9,208 nt of DNA. Source: Oscillospiraceae bacterium. Lineage in GTDB: Bacteria > Bacillota_A > Clostridia > Oscillospirales > Ruminococcaceae. The notes beneath the pieces are model-generated. The model saw nothing but the letters and a program-made list of their open reading frames with translations. It had not been told where the DNA came from and did not search any database. This document shows, piece by piece, positions 1 to 4,901 of the stretch (positions within the stretch are counted from its first letter, which is position 1; each line of letters starts with the position of its first letter). The stretch spans positions 1-9,208 of the forward strand of contig JAFQAF010000379.1 of NCBI GenBank assembly GCA_017400025.1. Direction: 5' to 3'. The position numbers and the translations under genes were made by a program.

Positions 1-658
1 AGCCTATCTGCTGGATTATGCCGCCCTTCATAACAACCACGGTGTCAGACATTGTAAGTGCTTCTTCCTGGTCGTGTGTAACATAGATAAATGTTATGTC
101 CAGCGCCTGCTGGATTCTTTTCAGTTCTGTCTGCATCTCTTTGCGCAGCTTGAGGTCAAGGGCACCCAGAGGCTCGTCCAGAAGAAGAACCTTAGGATGG
201 TTTACCAGAGCGCGTGCAATTGCAACACGCTGCTGCTGGCCGCCGGAAAGTGTGTTTATATCACGGCGGGCAAAGTTTTTCAGACCCACGATTTCAAGCA
301 TTTCAAGAACTCTGGTCTTGATTTCCTGGTCAGGCAGCTTTTTCAGGCGCAGGCCGAAGGCAACGTTTTCAAAAACGTTGAGATGTGAGAACAGTGCGTA
401 TTTCTGGAATACTGTGTTAACCTGTCTTTTGTACGGAGGCAGGTCTGCGATGTCTTTGCCATCAAAAAAAACACTGCCGGATTTTGGTGTCTGGAAGCCG
501 CCGATAATACGCAGGGTAGTTGTTTTGCCACAGCCGGAAGGGCCCAGCAGTGTAACAAACTCCTTGTCGTGAATATCCAGCGAGAGACCGTTCAGGATGG
601 TTTCACCGTCAAAATCTACAACAATGTCTTTAAGGCTGATAATAATGTTATTGTCCAT
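1..658 (-). CDS. potA: Spermidine/putrescine ABC transporter ATP-binding protein (5' part, runs out of window)
   Basis: This is the ATPase subunit that powers polyamine import through a PotABCD-type transporter at the inner face of the membrane. The visible 219 residues hold the whole nucleotide-binding core: Walker [10 protein letters not shown] (39-47), the Q-loop glutamine near Q85, the signature LSGGQQQR (137-144), Walker B LLLDEP (158-163) and the switch histidine in [12 protein letters not shown] (194-205). The run [16 protein letters not shown] followed by the THDQEEA block is typical of PotA rather than of a general importer ATPase. The family is usually about 350 residues, so the C-terminal regulatory domain lies beyond base 1. 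ATG at 658-656 is chosen because AAGGGG lies about 11 bases upstream and the protein then starts right at the ABC core. In related genomes potB, potC and potD follow, which would be outside this window. The polyamine assignment is from family resemblance read by eye. Confidence 0.93.
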   Translation of the reverse strand, partial: MDNNIIISLKDIVVDFDGETILNGLSLDIHDKEFVTLLGPSGCGKTTTLRIIGGFQTPKSGSVFFDGKDIADLPPYKRQVNTVFQKYALFSHLNVFENVAFGLRLKKLPDQEIKTRVLEMLEIVGLKNFARRDINTLSGGQQQRVAIARALVNHPKVLLLDEPLGALDLKLRKEMQTELKRIQQALDITFIYVTHDQEEALTMSDTVVVMKGGIIQQIG

Positions 659-853
659 ATTCAGAACCCCTTTGCGGTAATATTCTACGTCTTTACGTAG
701 CCAGCGCCAATTATACTACCCCGCAAAAGGTTTGTTACACTGCCCCGGCAGGGACAGTTACAGCAGTACATACAACGCCAGTATGATATTAGAATTGTGT
801 TAATTCAATGCGTGGTAATTTGCATAAGTCTAACAACATAACATACTACGTTC
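659..853 (-). promoter_or_regulatory. Long potA leader with two hairpins
   Basis: About 190 bases separate the distal promoter from the potA start, and I see no convincing gene here. Reading leftward, the transcript contains a hairpin with 8-base arms at 739-746 and 751-758 (one G-U pair, 4-base loop). A second perfect hairpin has 6-base arms CTACGT/ACGTAG at 685-690 and 695-700 with a 4-base loop, placed just upstream of the ribosome-binding site. Neither is followed by a U-run, so neither is a terminator. I do not recognise a known riboswitch class. A regulatory role is inference only. Confidence 0.35.
710..738 (-). promoter_or_regulatory. Possible proximal potA promoter
   Basis: On the minus strand GTAACA (738-733, 4 of 6 to the -35 consensus) is followed after 17 bases by a perfect TATAAT (715-710). 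It would give a leader of about 45 nt and skip the upstream hairpin of the long leader. A perfect -10 box also arises by chance in AT-rich DNA. Confidence 0.35.
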
Positions 854-882
854 ATTTTAAGTATTTTATACATATTTGTCAA
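854..882 (-). promoter_or_regulatory. Distal potA promoter (sigma-A type)
   Basis: On the minus strand a perfect TTGACA (882-877) is separated by 17 bases from TAAAAT (859-854), inside AT-rich DNA directly upstream of potA. Predicted start is near base 847, which leaves a leader of about 190 nt. It lies just downstream of the terminator that closes the phosphoribosyltransferase gene, so potA is expected to start its own transcript. Confidence 0.65.
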
Positions 883-931
883 TACATATTTAATTTTGCA
901 TTGTAGATTACATAAAAGTGTAAATTTATAC

Positions 932-958
932 AAAAAAACAGGGCTGTTGCCAGCCCTG
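932..958 (-). terminator. Intrinsic terminator of the phosphoribosyltransferase gene
   Basis: On the minus strand a perfect 8-base stem CAGGGCTG/CAGCCCTG with a 4-base loop (958-939) is followed at once by a run of seven U residues (938-932). It lies about 20 bases after the stop codon. It is strong in the leftward direction only. Confidence 0.88.
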
Positions 959-978
959 GTATAAACTCTTATTATTTA

Positions 979-1545
979 TCAGCCAACAAAGATTGGCAGT
1001 TCATTGAGGTAGTACAGTCTGTCGTTAGGGAAGTCTGTGCCTTCGCGGAGAACTGCGGCATAGCCCACAATTTCCACACCTATTTTGTCCAGAAGAACTT
1101 CCATTGCTTTGAATGTGCCGCCTGTGGAAACTACGTCATCCATCAGGAGAACTTTCTTGCCACGGATTTTGTCAGCGTCGCGGATATCAACAACCATTTT
1201 CTGAACAGCTGCTGTAGTGATGGATTTAACTTCTGTTTCAATGGCATCCAGCATATATGCTTTTTTGCCTTTTCTGAAAACAACAAAGTCTCTTTCGCCC
1301 ATCTGTGTGCAAACAGACTGTGCCAGAGGAAGAACTTTTGCTTCAGGGCAAACGATGTAGTCAAATTCCACATCTTTGATTTTTTCTGCCAGGATTTTTG
1401 CGCAGTAGTTTGTAAGTTCTGTATCACCCAGCAGTACAAAGCTGGCGATATGAAGTGTAGGATGTACAGGTGCAATAATCAGGCGTTCTGTTCTGCCTGC
1501 CAGGTCAATATCATAAAATTCCTGTCCTGTGTATTTGATTTCCAT
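979..1545 (-). CDS. Adenine-phosphoribosyltransferase-like protein (type I PRTase)
   Basis: This 188-residue type I phosphoribosyltransferase probably joins a purine-type base to PRPP in nucleotide salvage; the exact base cannot be read from the sequence. The PRPP-binding loop VLLMDDVVSTGGT is at 132-144 with the paired acidic residues D136 and D137. Upstream, the block CPEAKVLPLA (66-75) and the basic stretch RKGKK (91-95) match the layout of the Apt family, and the length is right for it. An in-frame ATG lies 29 codons further up (1632). I chose 1545 because AAGGAG sits 7 bases before it, and because the extra N-terminus would overlap the predicted promoter and looks like translated spacer. 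The gene appears monocistronic, with its own promoter and terminator. The roughly 50-base leader is too short for a purine riboswitch. Confidence 0.85.
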   Translation of the reverse strand: MEIKYTGQEFYDIDLAGRTERLIIAPVHPTLHIASFVLLGDTELTNYCAKILAEKIKDVEFDYIVCPEAKVLPLAQSVCTQMGERDFVVFRKGKKAYMLDAIETEVKSITTAAVQKMVVDIRDADKIRGKKVLLMDDVVSTGGTFKAMEVLLDKIGVEIVGYAAVLREGTDFPNDRLYYLNELPIFVG

Positions 1546-1603
1546 AATAATCTCCTTATACGGCAATAAATTAAACAGTTGTGCTGTTCTTTTCAATATT
1601 ATC

Positions 1604-1632
1604 AGTATAAACAATATTTGTGATTTTTTCAA
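1604..1632 (-). promoter_or_regulatory. Promoter of the phosphoribosyltransferase gene
   Basis: On the minus strand TTGAAA (1632-1627) is followed after exactly 17 bases by TATACT (1609-1604). Predicted start is near 1597, giving a leader of about 52 nt ending in the AAGGAG site. Confidence 0.6.
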
Positions 1633-1640
1633 TATTTACT

Positions 1641-1668
1641 TTTAAATTTATCAAAAATATTGTATACT
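1641..1668 (+). promoter_or_regulatory. Weak promoter candidate for the 103-residue membrane protein
   Basis: TTTAAA (1641-1646, 4 of 6) lies 16 bases before TATACT (1663-1668, 5 of 6). It sits back to back with the leftward phosphoribosyltransferase promoter. The region is so AT-rich that chance matches are likely. Confidence 0.35.
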
Positions 1669-1700
1669 GTGCTTAATAATAAAGAAAAAGAGGAAAAAAT

Positions 1701-2012
1701 ATGTTTTCATTGGTAGCACTGATGTGCTTTTATCTGGGTGGCAACAACATCAGAAAAGCCTTTATGCTGGCGCCTTTCGGCCAGTGGAAGTTTATAAACT
1801 GGGCACTGCTTCTGACGGGTATCCTGCTTATCCCTGCAGGTATTCTGTGTATGAAACAGGCCATGAAAGATTTCAGGGAAAACAAGGAAAAAAAGGCTGA
1901 ACTTGAAAAGGAACAGAAAGCCAGAAGACAGCAGCAGTTTTTCTATGATGACAATGAAGAGTTTTCAGATGGCGCTGAAGAATTTTCAGATGACGGAAAC
2001 GCCGGCGAATAA
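1701..2012 (+). CDS. Small membrane protein with acidic tail, function unknown
   Basis: I do not recognise a family. The 103 residues begin with a short hydrophobic stretch (about 2-14), then a loop with charged residues. A clear membrane segment follows at about 34-52 (WALLLTGILLIPAGILCM). Residues 55-77 form a highly charged, probably helical stretch rich in K, E, R and Q. The end is acidic and contains a short repeat, EEFSDG at 86-91 and EEFSDD at 93-98. A likely layout is two membrane passes with the tail in the cytoplasm; this is inference. ATG at 1701 is preceded by AGAGG at 1689-1693. The gene stands alone, divergent from the phosphoribosyltransferase gene and convergent with the acyltransferase gene. 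The consistent reading frame, ribosome-binding site and terminator support a real gene. Confidence 0.75.
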   Translation: MFSLVALMCFYLGGNNIRKAFMLAPFGQWKFINWALLLTGILLIPAGILCMKQAMKDFRENKEKKAELEKEQKARRQQQFFYDDNEEFSDGAEEFSDDGNAGE

Positions 2013-2032
2013 AACCACAGTTTAAAAAAGAT

Positions 2033-2058
2033 AAAGCCACAGCTTGTGCTGTGGCTTT
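2033..2058. terminator. Bidirectional intrinsic terminator between convergent genes
   Basis: A perfect 11-base stem AAAGCCACAGC/GCTGTGGCTTT (2033-2043, 2048-2058) with a TTGT loop lies between the stop codon at 2012 and the leftward stop codon at 2067. On the minus strand it is followed by ATCTTTTTT, a good U-tract. On the plus strand the following bases are less U-rich (TTTT at 2063-2066), so it should be stronger leftward. Confidence 0.85.
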
Positions 2059-2064
2059 GCTGTT

Positions 2065-3294
2065 TTATACATAGGGTGTGCAGTGGAAAACGATACCCAT
2101 ATCTTCAAGCCGGGCGCCGATGGCCTTTACCAGCGGGCTTTCTCCCCTGCCGTGGGTCAGTATAATGTGCAGTTCTTCATTGTAGGAAACTATGCCGCAG
2201 TTGTACGGTGCATTGCGACGGGGACTGAGAAGAACATCTATGTTCTTTATGTGGTTTTCGCCTGCAGGAAGCATGGCCGCCACATTGCCCAGGTTTGTCA
2301 CTGTCATACAGGTTTTTTCATAGCCGAACATAATGGCCGCCCTGATAAACAGATTTTTCAGAAACAGCGGTGCCAGCCTTACAAGAGGCATTGTACAGAC
2401 AGATGCAATCTGTGAAACAGCCCTGCGCAGGTAATCCGGGTTGTTCTGCTTTTTAAGCTGCCGGCGGATTGATCCCGCCATATCCTTTATGGTCATATCT
2501 TTCCGAGTGTGGGGCAGTGCCGCTGTGGACAGATAGGTAAAATTCAGCAGTGAACGGCTGACAAAATGGCGGCGCAGGTTTATAGGTACAGTCAGCGCCA
2601 CTTCCCTGCCTTCTGTAGCCGGCATACGGAACACAGCCTTGAAAATGGCAGCTACCAGCAGTTCGTTCATGGTACAGCTGATGTCCTTTGCCCTTTGCTT
2701 TATCTGTGATGTCTTCATTCTGAAAACAGTGGCGTTTACTGATTTGGAAGATGTTTCCTTTTCAAAGAAAAAAGGGCTGTCCACCTGCACTGCAGAATTT
2801 TTCAGCGGTGCTGTATCGCCATATCTTATAAATGCATCTTCCCGCTCTTCGGCTGTAAACAGCTCTGCAGGTCTGTCTGAAAGAGAGCTGCCCTCTTTCA
2901 GTTTTACATAGGCATCTATCAGGCTGTTTAAAAATGTGAAAGCCCCGTGGCCATCTGTAACGGAATGGAAGGCTTCCAGAATAATTCTGTCCCCTTCATA
3001 CATAAGGTTTATGGCGTGGTCAAATATATTTTTGCTGTTGACAGAACCCAGCAGACCGCAGTCCAGCTGTCTGACTGTGATTCTGTCCAGCTTCTCTGTA
3101 TAGTACCAGAATGCATCGCTGACAATGCGGCTGCAGATGGTGGGGAATCTTTCCGGCATACTGTCAGCTGCCTGCTGGAGCAGCACAGGGTCCACCGGCT
3201 CTTTCATTGTAACTGTTATGCGGTATGCATTTATCCATTCTTTGTTCATCAGGGCACAATGCACTATGGCAGTGCTGTCCAGTCTGTATCTCAT
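2065..3294 (-). CDS. Condensation/alcohol-acetyltransferase-type acyltransferase
   Basis: The protein (409 residues from the chosen start) belongs to the CoA-dependent acyltransferase fold shared by NRPS condensation domains, alcohol acetyltransferases and PapA-type enzymes. The diagnostic HxxxDG motif is present as HSVTDGHG (110-117 from the chosen start), where the histidine is the expected general base. The N-terminal half has the donor-side pattern of this fold and the C-terminal half (PINLRRHF, later VTNLGNV) the second subdomain. Substrates cannot be read: an acyl-CoA and an alcohol or amine are the usual partners. No NRPS carrier, PKS or lipid-synthesis gene is adjacent, so it is an orphan. 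An in-frame ATG 16 codons upstream (3342) has no ribosome-binding site, whereas ATG at 3294 has AAAGGA 7 bases upstream and matches where such proteins usually begin. Family call is firm, activity is not. Confidence 0.85.
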   Translation of the reverse strand: MRYRLDSTAIVHCALMNKEWINAYRITVTMKEPVDPVLLQQAADSMPERFPTICSRIVSDAFWYYTEKLDRITVRQLDCGLLGSVNSKNIFDHAINLMYEGDRIILEAFHSVTDGHGAFTFLNSLIDAYVKLKEGSSLSDRPAELFTAEEREDAFIRYGDTAPLKNSAVQVDSPFFFEKETSSKSVNATVFRMKTSQIKQRAKDISCTMNELLVAAIFKAVFRMPATEGREVALTVPINLRRHFVSRSLLNFTYLSTAALPHTRKDMTIKDMAGSIRRQLKKQNNPDYLRRAVSQIASVCTMPLVRLAPLFLKNLFIRAAIMFGYEKTCMTVTNLGNVAAMLPAGENHIKNIDVLLSPRRNAPYNCGIVSYNEELHIILTHGRGESPLVKAIGARLEDMGIVFHCTPYV

Positions 3295-3366
3295 CGGGCA
3301 ATCCTTTGTCTGTTTTGAATAATCTGATTGTATATGCTGCATATTATCTGTGAAAAATCCATACCT

Positions 3367-3395
3367 ATTCTACATTATGTAGTATGAAAAAACAA
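3367..3395 (-). promoter_or_regulatory. Weak promoter candidate for the acyltransferase gene
   Basis: On the minus strand TTGTTT (3395-3390) and TAGAAT (3372-3367) are separated by 17 bases. Predicted start near 3360 would leave a leader of about 65 nt to the start at 3294. The -35 match is only 3 of 6. Confidence 0.3.
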
Positions 3396-3416
3396 GACAC
3401 AAAATATCAAAAACTA

Positions 3417-3445
3417 TCAACATATGTAATATCTTGGAATAATAT
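3417..3445 (+). promoter_or_regulatory. Weak promoter candidate for the small-protein gene pair
   Basis: TCAACA (3417-3422, 4 of 6) and TAATAT (3440-3445, 4 of 6) are spaced by 17 bases, 45 bases before the start codon at 3490. Suggested by position and spacing more than by match quality. Confidence 0.3.
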
Positions 3446-3489
3446 TGTGCCTTCTCCCTGCAGATAATAATGGCAGGAGGTAAAGAAAC

Positions 3490-3696
3490 ATGAGAAAAAA
3501 AGACCGACGTGAATGCACAGACCCAAGAAAGAATGACAGCATAGCATACAGGGTGACACCTGTGATGAAGGCTGACACATACGACGAAAGACTGTCTGAA
3601 GAGATGAAAGAAGAGCTGGCGGCCATTGTGCTGGCGGAAACTTTTCCCGAAACGCTGAACTATAAAGTGCCCCAGGAAGAGGAAGACGATGAATAA
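3490..3696 (+). CDS. Small charged protein (68 aa), function unknown
   Basis: I do not recognise this protein. It starts with a basic patch (MRKKDRR), has a middle part likely to be helical (EEMKEELAAIVLAE, about 37-50) and ends in an acidic tail (EEEDDE). There is no signal peptide or membrane segment, so it is probably cytoplasmic. ATG at 3490 has a near-perfect AGGAGGT 9 bases upstream, the best ribosome-binding site in this part of the window and the main reason to accept a gene this short. It overlaps the next gene by 8 bases, and the downstream gene's start is embedded in its last codons, so the two are probably translationally coupled. Confidence 0.75.
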   Translation: MRKKDRRECTDPRKNDSIAYRVTPVMKADTYDERLSEEMKEELAAIVLAETFPETLNYKVPQEEEDDE

Positions 3697-3949
3697 AAAC
3701 AGATATAATTTCCCGGAAAAAGCCAGAAACTCCAACAATATGCAGTACAACAGGTATGTGGAAGATATGTATTATACAGAGGACTATGCCGGGCCGGCGG
3801 ATGTTTCAGAGGAAGAACGCACACCCCGCTGGAAGAAAAACGGCAGGCTGGATATATTCCACGAACCGGATGACAACACAGACTGGCATCAGGACCCGTA
3901 CACCGTGGCACAGCATTATATAGACCGCACACGGCGTCCCCACGGGTAA
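3689..3949 (+). CDS. Small tyrosine- and charge-rich protein (86 aa), function unknown
   Basis: This is the second gene of the pair. It starts at ATG 3689, which overlaps the end of the previous gene by 8 bases; AGGAAGAGG inside that gene's acidic tail can serve as ribosome-binding site. The protein is hydrophilic, rich in N, D, E, R and Y, with a tyrosine cluster (VEDMYYTEDYAGPAD, about 24-38). It contains no membrane segment, no cysteine and no motif I recognise. A strong terminator begins 3 bases after its stop, supporting a two-gene transcript. The short coding-like length could suggest a regulator or an adaptor, but nothing in the sequence decides this. Confidence 0.7.
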   Translation: MNKNRYNFPEKARNSNNMQYNRYVEDMYYTEDYAGPADVSEEERTPRWKKNGRLDIFHEPDDNTDWHQDPYTVAQHYIDRTRRPHG

Positions 3950-3952
3950 CAG

Positions 3953-3985
3953 AAAACAGCCCTTTTTACGGGCTGTTTTTATTTC
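3953..3985 (+). terminator. Intrinsic terminator of the small-protein pair
   Basis: Stem AAAACAGCCC (3953-3962) pairs with GGGCTGTTTT (3970-3979) around a 7-base loop, and the T-run continues through 3980 and again at 3982-3984. It follows the stop codon at 3949 directly. Confidence 0.9.
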
Positions 3986-4155
3986 ATTGCAGTAATCGAT
4001 AAAAAATTATTTATTAATAAAGTACCTCTGTTGTGCTGCTTAAATAAAATATATTATGGTTATTTTCACTAAATTAAATTAATTATTTTTGTTAATTTTA
4101 CTGTTTTAATGATTTTATATTGTTTGTTTTGCACAAAAATTTCTTAATTTTATTG
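3986..4155. other. AT-rich non-coding spacer
   Basis: About 170 bases composed largely of A and T, with no plausible gene on either strand. It contains an inverted repeat with 7-base arms AAATTAA (4076-4082) and TTAATTT (4092-4098). T-rich tracts continue up to the -35 box at 4156, where they could act as an UP element or as a binding site for an AT-preferring protein. That role is inference. Confidence 0.5.
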
Positions 4156-4184
4156 TTGACAAAGACGAAAGTATGGTGTATTAT
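4156..4184 (+). promoter_or_regulatory. Strong sigma-A promoter of the micro-peptide operon
   Basis: A perfect TTGACA (4156-4161) is followed after 17 bases by TATTAT (4179-4184, 5 of 6), with AT-rich DNA upstream. Predicted transcription start is about 4191. It is the best promoter in the window, and the only coding matter before the next terminator is a set of very short ORFs. Confidence 0.8.
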
Positions 4185-4190
4185 ATAGCC

Positions 4191-4340
4191 ATAGCCGAGA
4201 AACAGATGCAACTCAGCTAAATACAATGTTAAAGAGAGTGATAATTTGGTAATTATCTGTACCCCTACCACATGCCTGGACAACGGCATAAAACCGGAGG
4301 GAAGAAAGCCAAGATTTTACTGATGAAAGGAAGTGACAAA
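4191..4340 (+). promoter_or_regulatory. Structured 150-nt leader of the micro-peptide operon
   Basis: The leader can form a 7-bp hairpin GATAATT/AATTATC (4240-4246, 4251-4257; loop TGGT). This competes with a long-range helix ACAGAT/ATCTGT (4202-4207, 4255-4260), because both use bases 4255-4257, and with TGGTA/TACCA (4247-4251, 4266-4270). Further on, ATGCC/GGCAT (4272-4276, 4285-4289) can form inside an outer CCCT/AGGG helix (4263-4266, 4298-4301). The purine-rich segment GGAGGG at 4296-4301 looks like a ribosome-binding site but has no start codon at a suitable distance. I could not match the segment to any riboswitch, T-box or known RNA class. It could be a regulatory leader or a small RNA in its own right. 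The helices were found by eye and have no energy calculation behind them. Confidence 0.4.
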
Positions 4341-4394
4341 ATGTTCAGATACATAAAAATGGCATCCAAAGCTTATGCAGCAAAAGAGTTTTAA
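4341..4394 (+). CDS. Micro-peptide 1 (17 aa), tandem paralogue family
   Basis: ATG at 4341 with GAAAGGAAG 7 bases upstream encodes MFRYIKMASKAYAAKEF. It aligns without gaps to the two downstream peptides over 15 residues (R3-F17), sharing K6, K10, Y12, K15 and the terminal F17. Net charge is +3, and spacing of Y4/I5, A8, Y12 against K6 and K10 allows a short amphipathic helix. There is no cysteine, signal peptide or membrane span. In-frame ATGs upstream (4272, 4323) would give 40 or 23 residues, but neither has a ribosome-binding site at the proper distance and the extra residues have no counterpart in the paralogues. Function unknown: candidates are a peptide signal, a leaderless antimicrobial or modulin-like peptide, or a membrane-associated regulator. 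Confidence 0.65.
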   Translation: MFRYIKMASKAYAAKEF

Positions 4395-4436
4395 TCACAT
4401 AAAACTACCGGCATATATAAAAAAGGAGATATAAAA

Positions 4437-4496
4437 ATGAAAATAATCACATTTGTAAAAAATACAGCAAAGGCATATTCAACCAAAGAGTTTTAA
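4437..4496 (+). CDS. Micro-peptide 2 (19 aa), tandem paralogue family
   Basis: ATG at 4437 preceded by AAAGGAG (about 9 bases upstream) encodes MKIITFVKNTAKAYSTKEF. Residues 5-19 align with residues 3-17 of peptide 1, and it matches peptide 3 at 12 of 19 positions by eye. It has net charge +3, with I3, V7 and Y14 on one side of a possible helix and K8 and K12 on the other. It lies 42 bases after the stop of peptide 1, with its own ribosome-binding site, so each peptide appears to be independently translated from one transcript. The retained reading frame and conservative changes between copies (S/T, E/D, K/R) suggest selection on the peptide, though three copies are too few to prove it. Confidence 0.7.
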   Translation: MKIITFVKNTAKAYSTKEF

Positions 4497-4575
4497 TATA
4501 AATACAAACACAGAAAACAGACGAAAGGAAACAGAATAAAATGAACATTATCAGATTTGTAAAAAATGCAGCAAA
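4452..4575 (+). repeat. Direct repeat shared by micro-genes 2 and 3
   Basis: TTTGTAAAAAATACAGCAAA at 4452-4471 recurs at 4556-4575 with one change (A to G), 104 bases apart. Both copies are in the same reading frame and encode FVKN-T/A-AK. The repeat fits duplication of a roughly 100-base unit made of ribosome-binding site plus micro-gene; the spacer parts have diverged much more than the coding parts. Confidence 0.7.
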
Positions 4576-4600
4576 ATCTTACAGCGGTAAAGATTTCTGA
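4541..4600 (+). CDS. Micro-peptide 3 (19 aa), tandem paralogue family
   Basis: ATG at 4541 encodes MNIIRFVKNAAKSYSGKDF, with GAAAGGAAA about 12 bases upstream, a slightly long but usable spacing. It keeps the family pattern: aromatic-I/V-K at 6-8, A-K-A/S-Y at 11-14, and a terminal K-E/D-F. Net charge is again +3. It ends in TGA where the other two end in TAA, and uses GAT TTC where they use GAG TTT, so synonymous and conservative differences have accumulated while the peptide pattern held. It lies 44 bases after peptide 2. No exporter, protease or receptor gene is adjacent. Confidence 0.68.
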   Translation: MNIIRFVKNAAKSYSGKDF

Positions 4601-4669
4601 TTTTCATAAAGTTATCACAAACAGATGATAATATACCGCTGAAAACACAGAAAGGCGGTGATTGAACAG

Positions 4670-4822
4670 TTGACAGTTGCCAGAACAAAGGATACACAGC
4701 CTTCAGTAAAGCAGTCTGTGGAATTTATGGCAAAGATGATGCTGATGAAAAGCAGCAAAACCTGCGGTTACGCTGACAGCACATTTTTCTACAGAAAAAA
4801 CGTGCCCAACAAAGGCCGATAA
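4670..4822 (+). CDS. Probable 50-aa peptide with non-ATG start, function unknown
   Basis: This ORF closes the peptide operon. TTG at 4670 lies downstream of AAAGGCGGTGAT (4651-4662), which differs by one base from the full anti-16S match AAGGAGGTGAT. A GTG four codons earlier (4658) overlaps that site and is less likely. The first half is polar. Residues 17-26 (VEFMAKMMLM) are hydrophobic. The second half has a single cysteine, C32, in KTCGYADSTFFYRKNVP, and a basic end. It bears a faint resemblance in layout to AgrD-type precursors (helix, one cysteine, aromatic stretch, proline in the tail) but lacks their usual spacing, and no AgrB-type processing gene is present. It shows no similarity to the 19-mers. 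Its terminator lies 40 bases downstream. The gene may not be real. Confidence 0.45.
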   Translation: MTVARTKDTQPSVKQSVEFMAKMMLMKSSKTCGYADSTFFYRKNVPNKGR

Positions 4823-4862
4823 AATTTTTAAGGATTGTTCAATTAAAATTTAATATATATCA

Positions 4863-4889
4863 AAAGCCCCGGCTGTATGCCGGGGCTTT
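4863..4889. terminator. Bidirectional terminator shared by the peptide operon and the methionine operon
   Basis: A perfect 11-bp stem AAAGCCCCGGC/GCCGGGGCTTT (4863-4873, 4879-4889) with a 5-base loop stands between the convergent transcripts. U-rich sequence follows on both sides: TTTT at 4893-4896 on the plus strand, and on the minus strand TTTTG followed by an A/U-rich tract. High GC in the stem makes it stable either way. Confidence 0.85.
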
Positions 4890-4901
4890 CAGTTTTATGT
4901 A

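Noticed and set aside
74..572. Two plus-strand ORFs opposite potA.
   Set aside because: They are antisense shadows of a gene whose protein carries every ABC ATPase motif.
685..771. Cysteine-rich 28-codon minus-strand ORF inside the potA leader (starts MYCCNCPCRG).
   Set aside because: No ribosome-binding site before its ATG, and its odd composition follows from the G/C-rich hairpin it spans.
1546..1632. N-terminal extension of the phosphoribosyltransferase from an upstream ATG.
   Set aside because: It would cover the predicted promoter and skip the AAGGAG site in front of ATG 1545.
4098..4289. 63-codon minus-strand ORF opposite the micro-peptide promoter and leader.
   Set aside because: No ribosome-binding site, and it runs against a strong promoter through AT-rich DNA; its hydrophobic residues reflect T-rich codons.
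4191..4340. Known riboswitch classes (cobalamin, SAM, c-di-GMP, glutamine, ZTP) or T-box leader.
   Set aside because: Conserved core motifs of these classes, such as the T-box TGGNACC or the cobalamin box, are not present.
4272..4394. Longer 40-residue version of micro-peptide 1 from ATG 4272.
   Set aside because: That ATG lies within a predicted helix and has no ribosome-binding site, while ATG 4341 has a well-spaced one and gives a product matching its paralogues.
4341..4600. CRISPR-like or simple repeat array.
   Set aside because: The repeated units are coding, about 100 bases apart, imperfect, and preceded by ribosome-binding sites; there are no uniform repeats and spacers.
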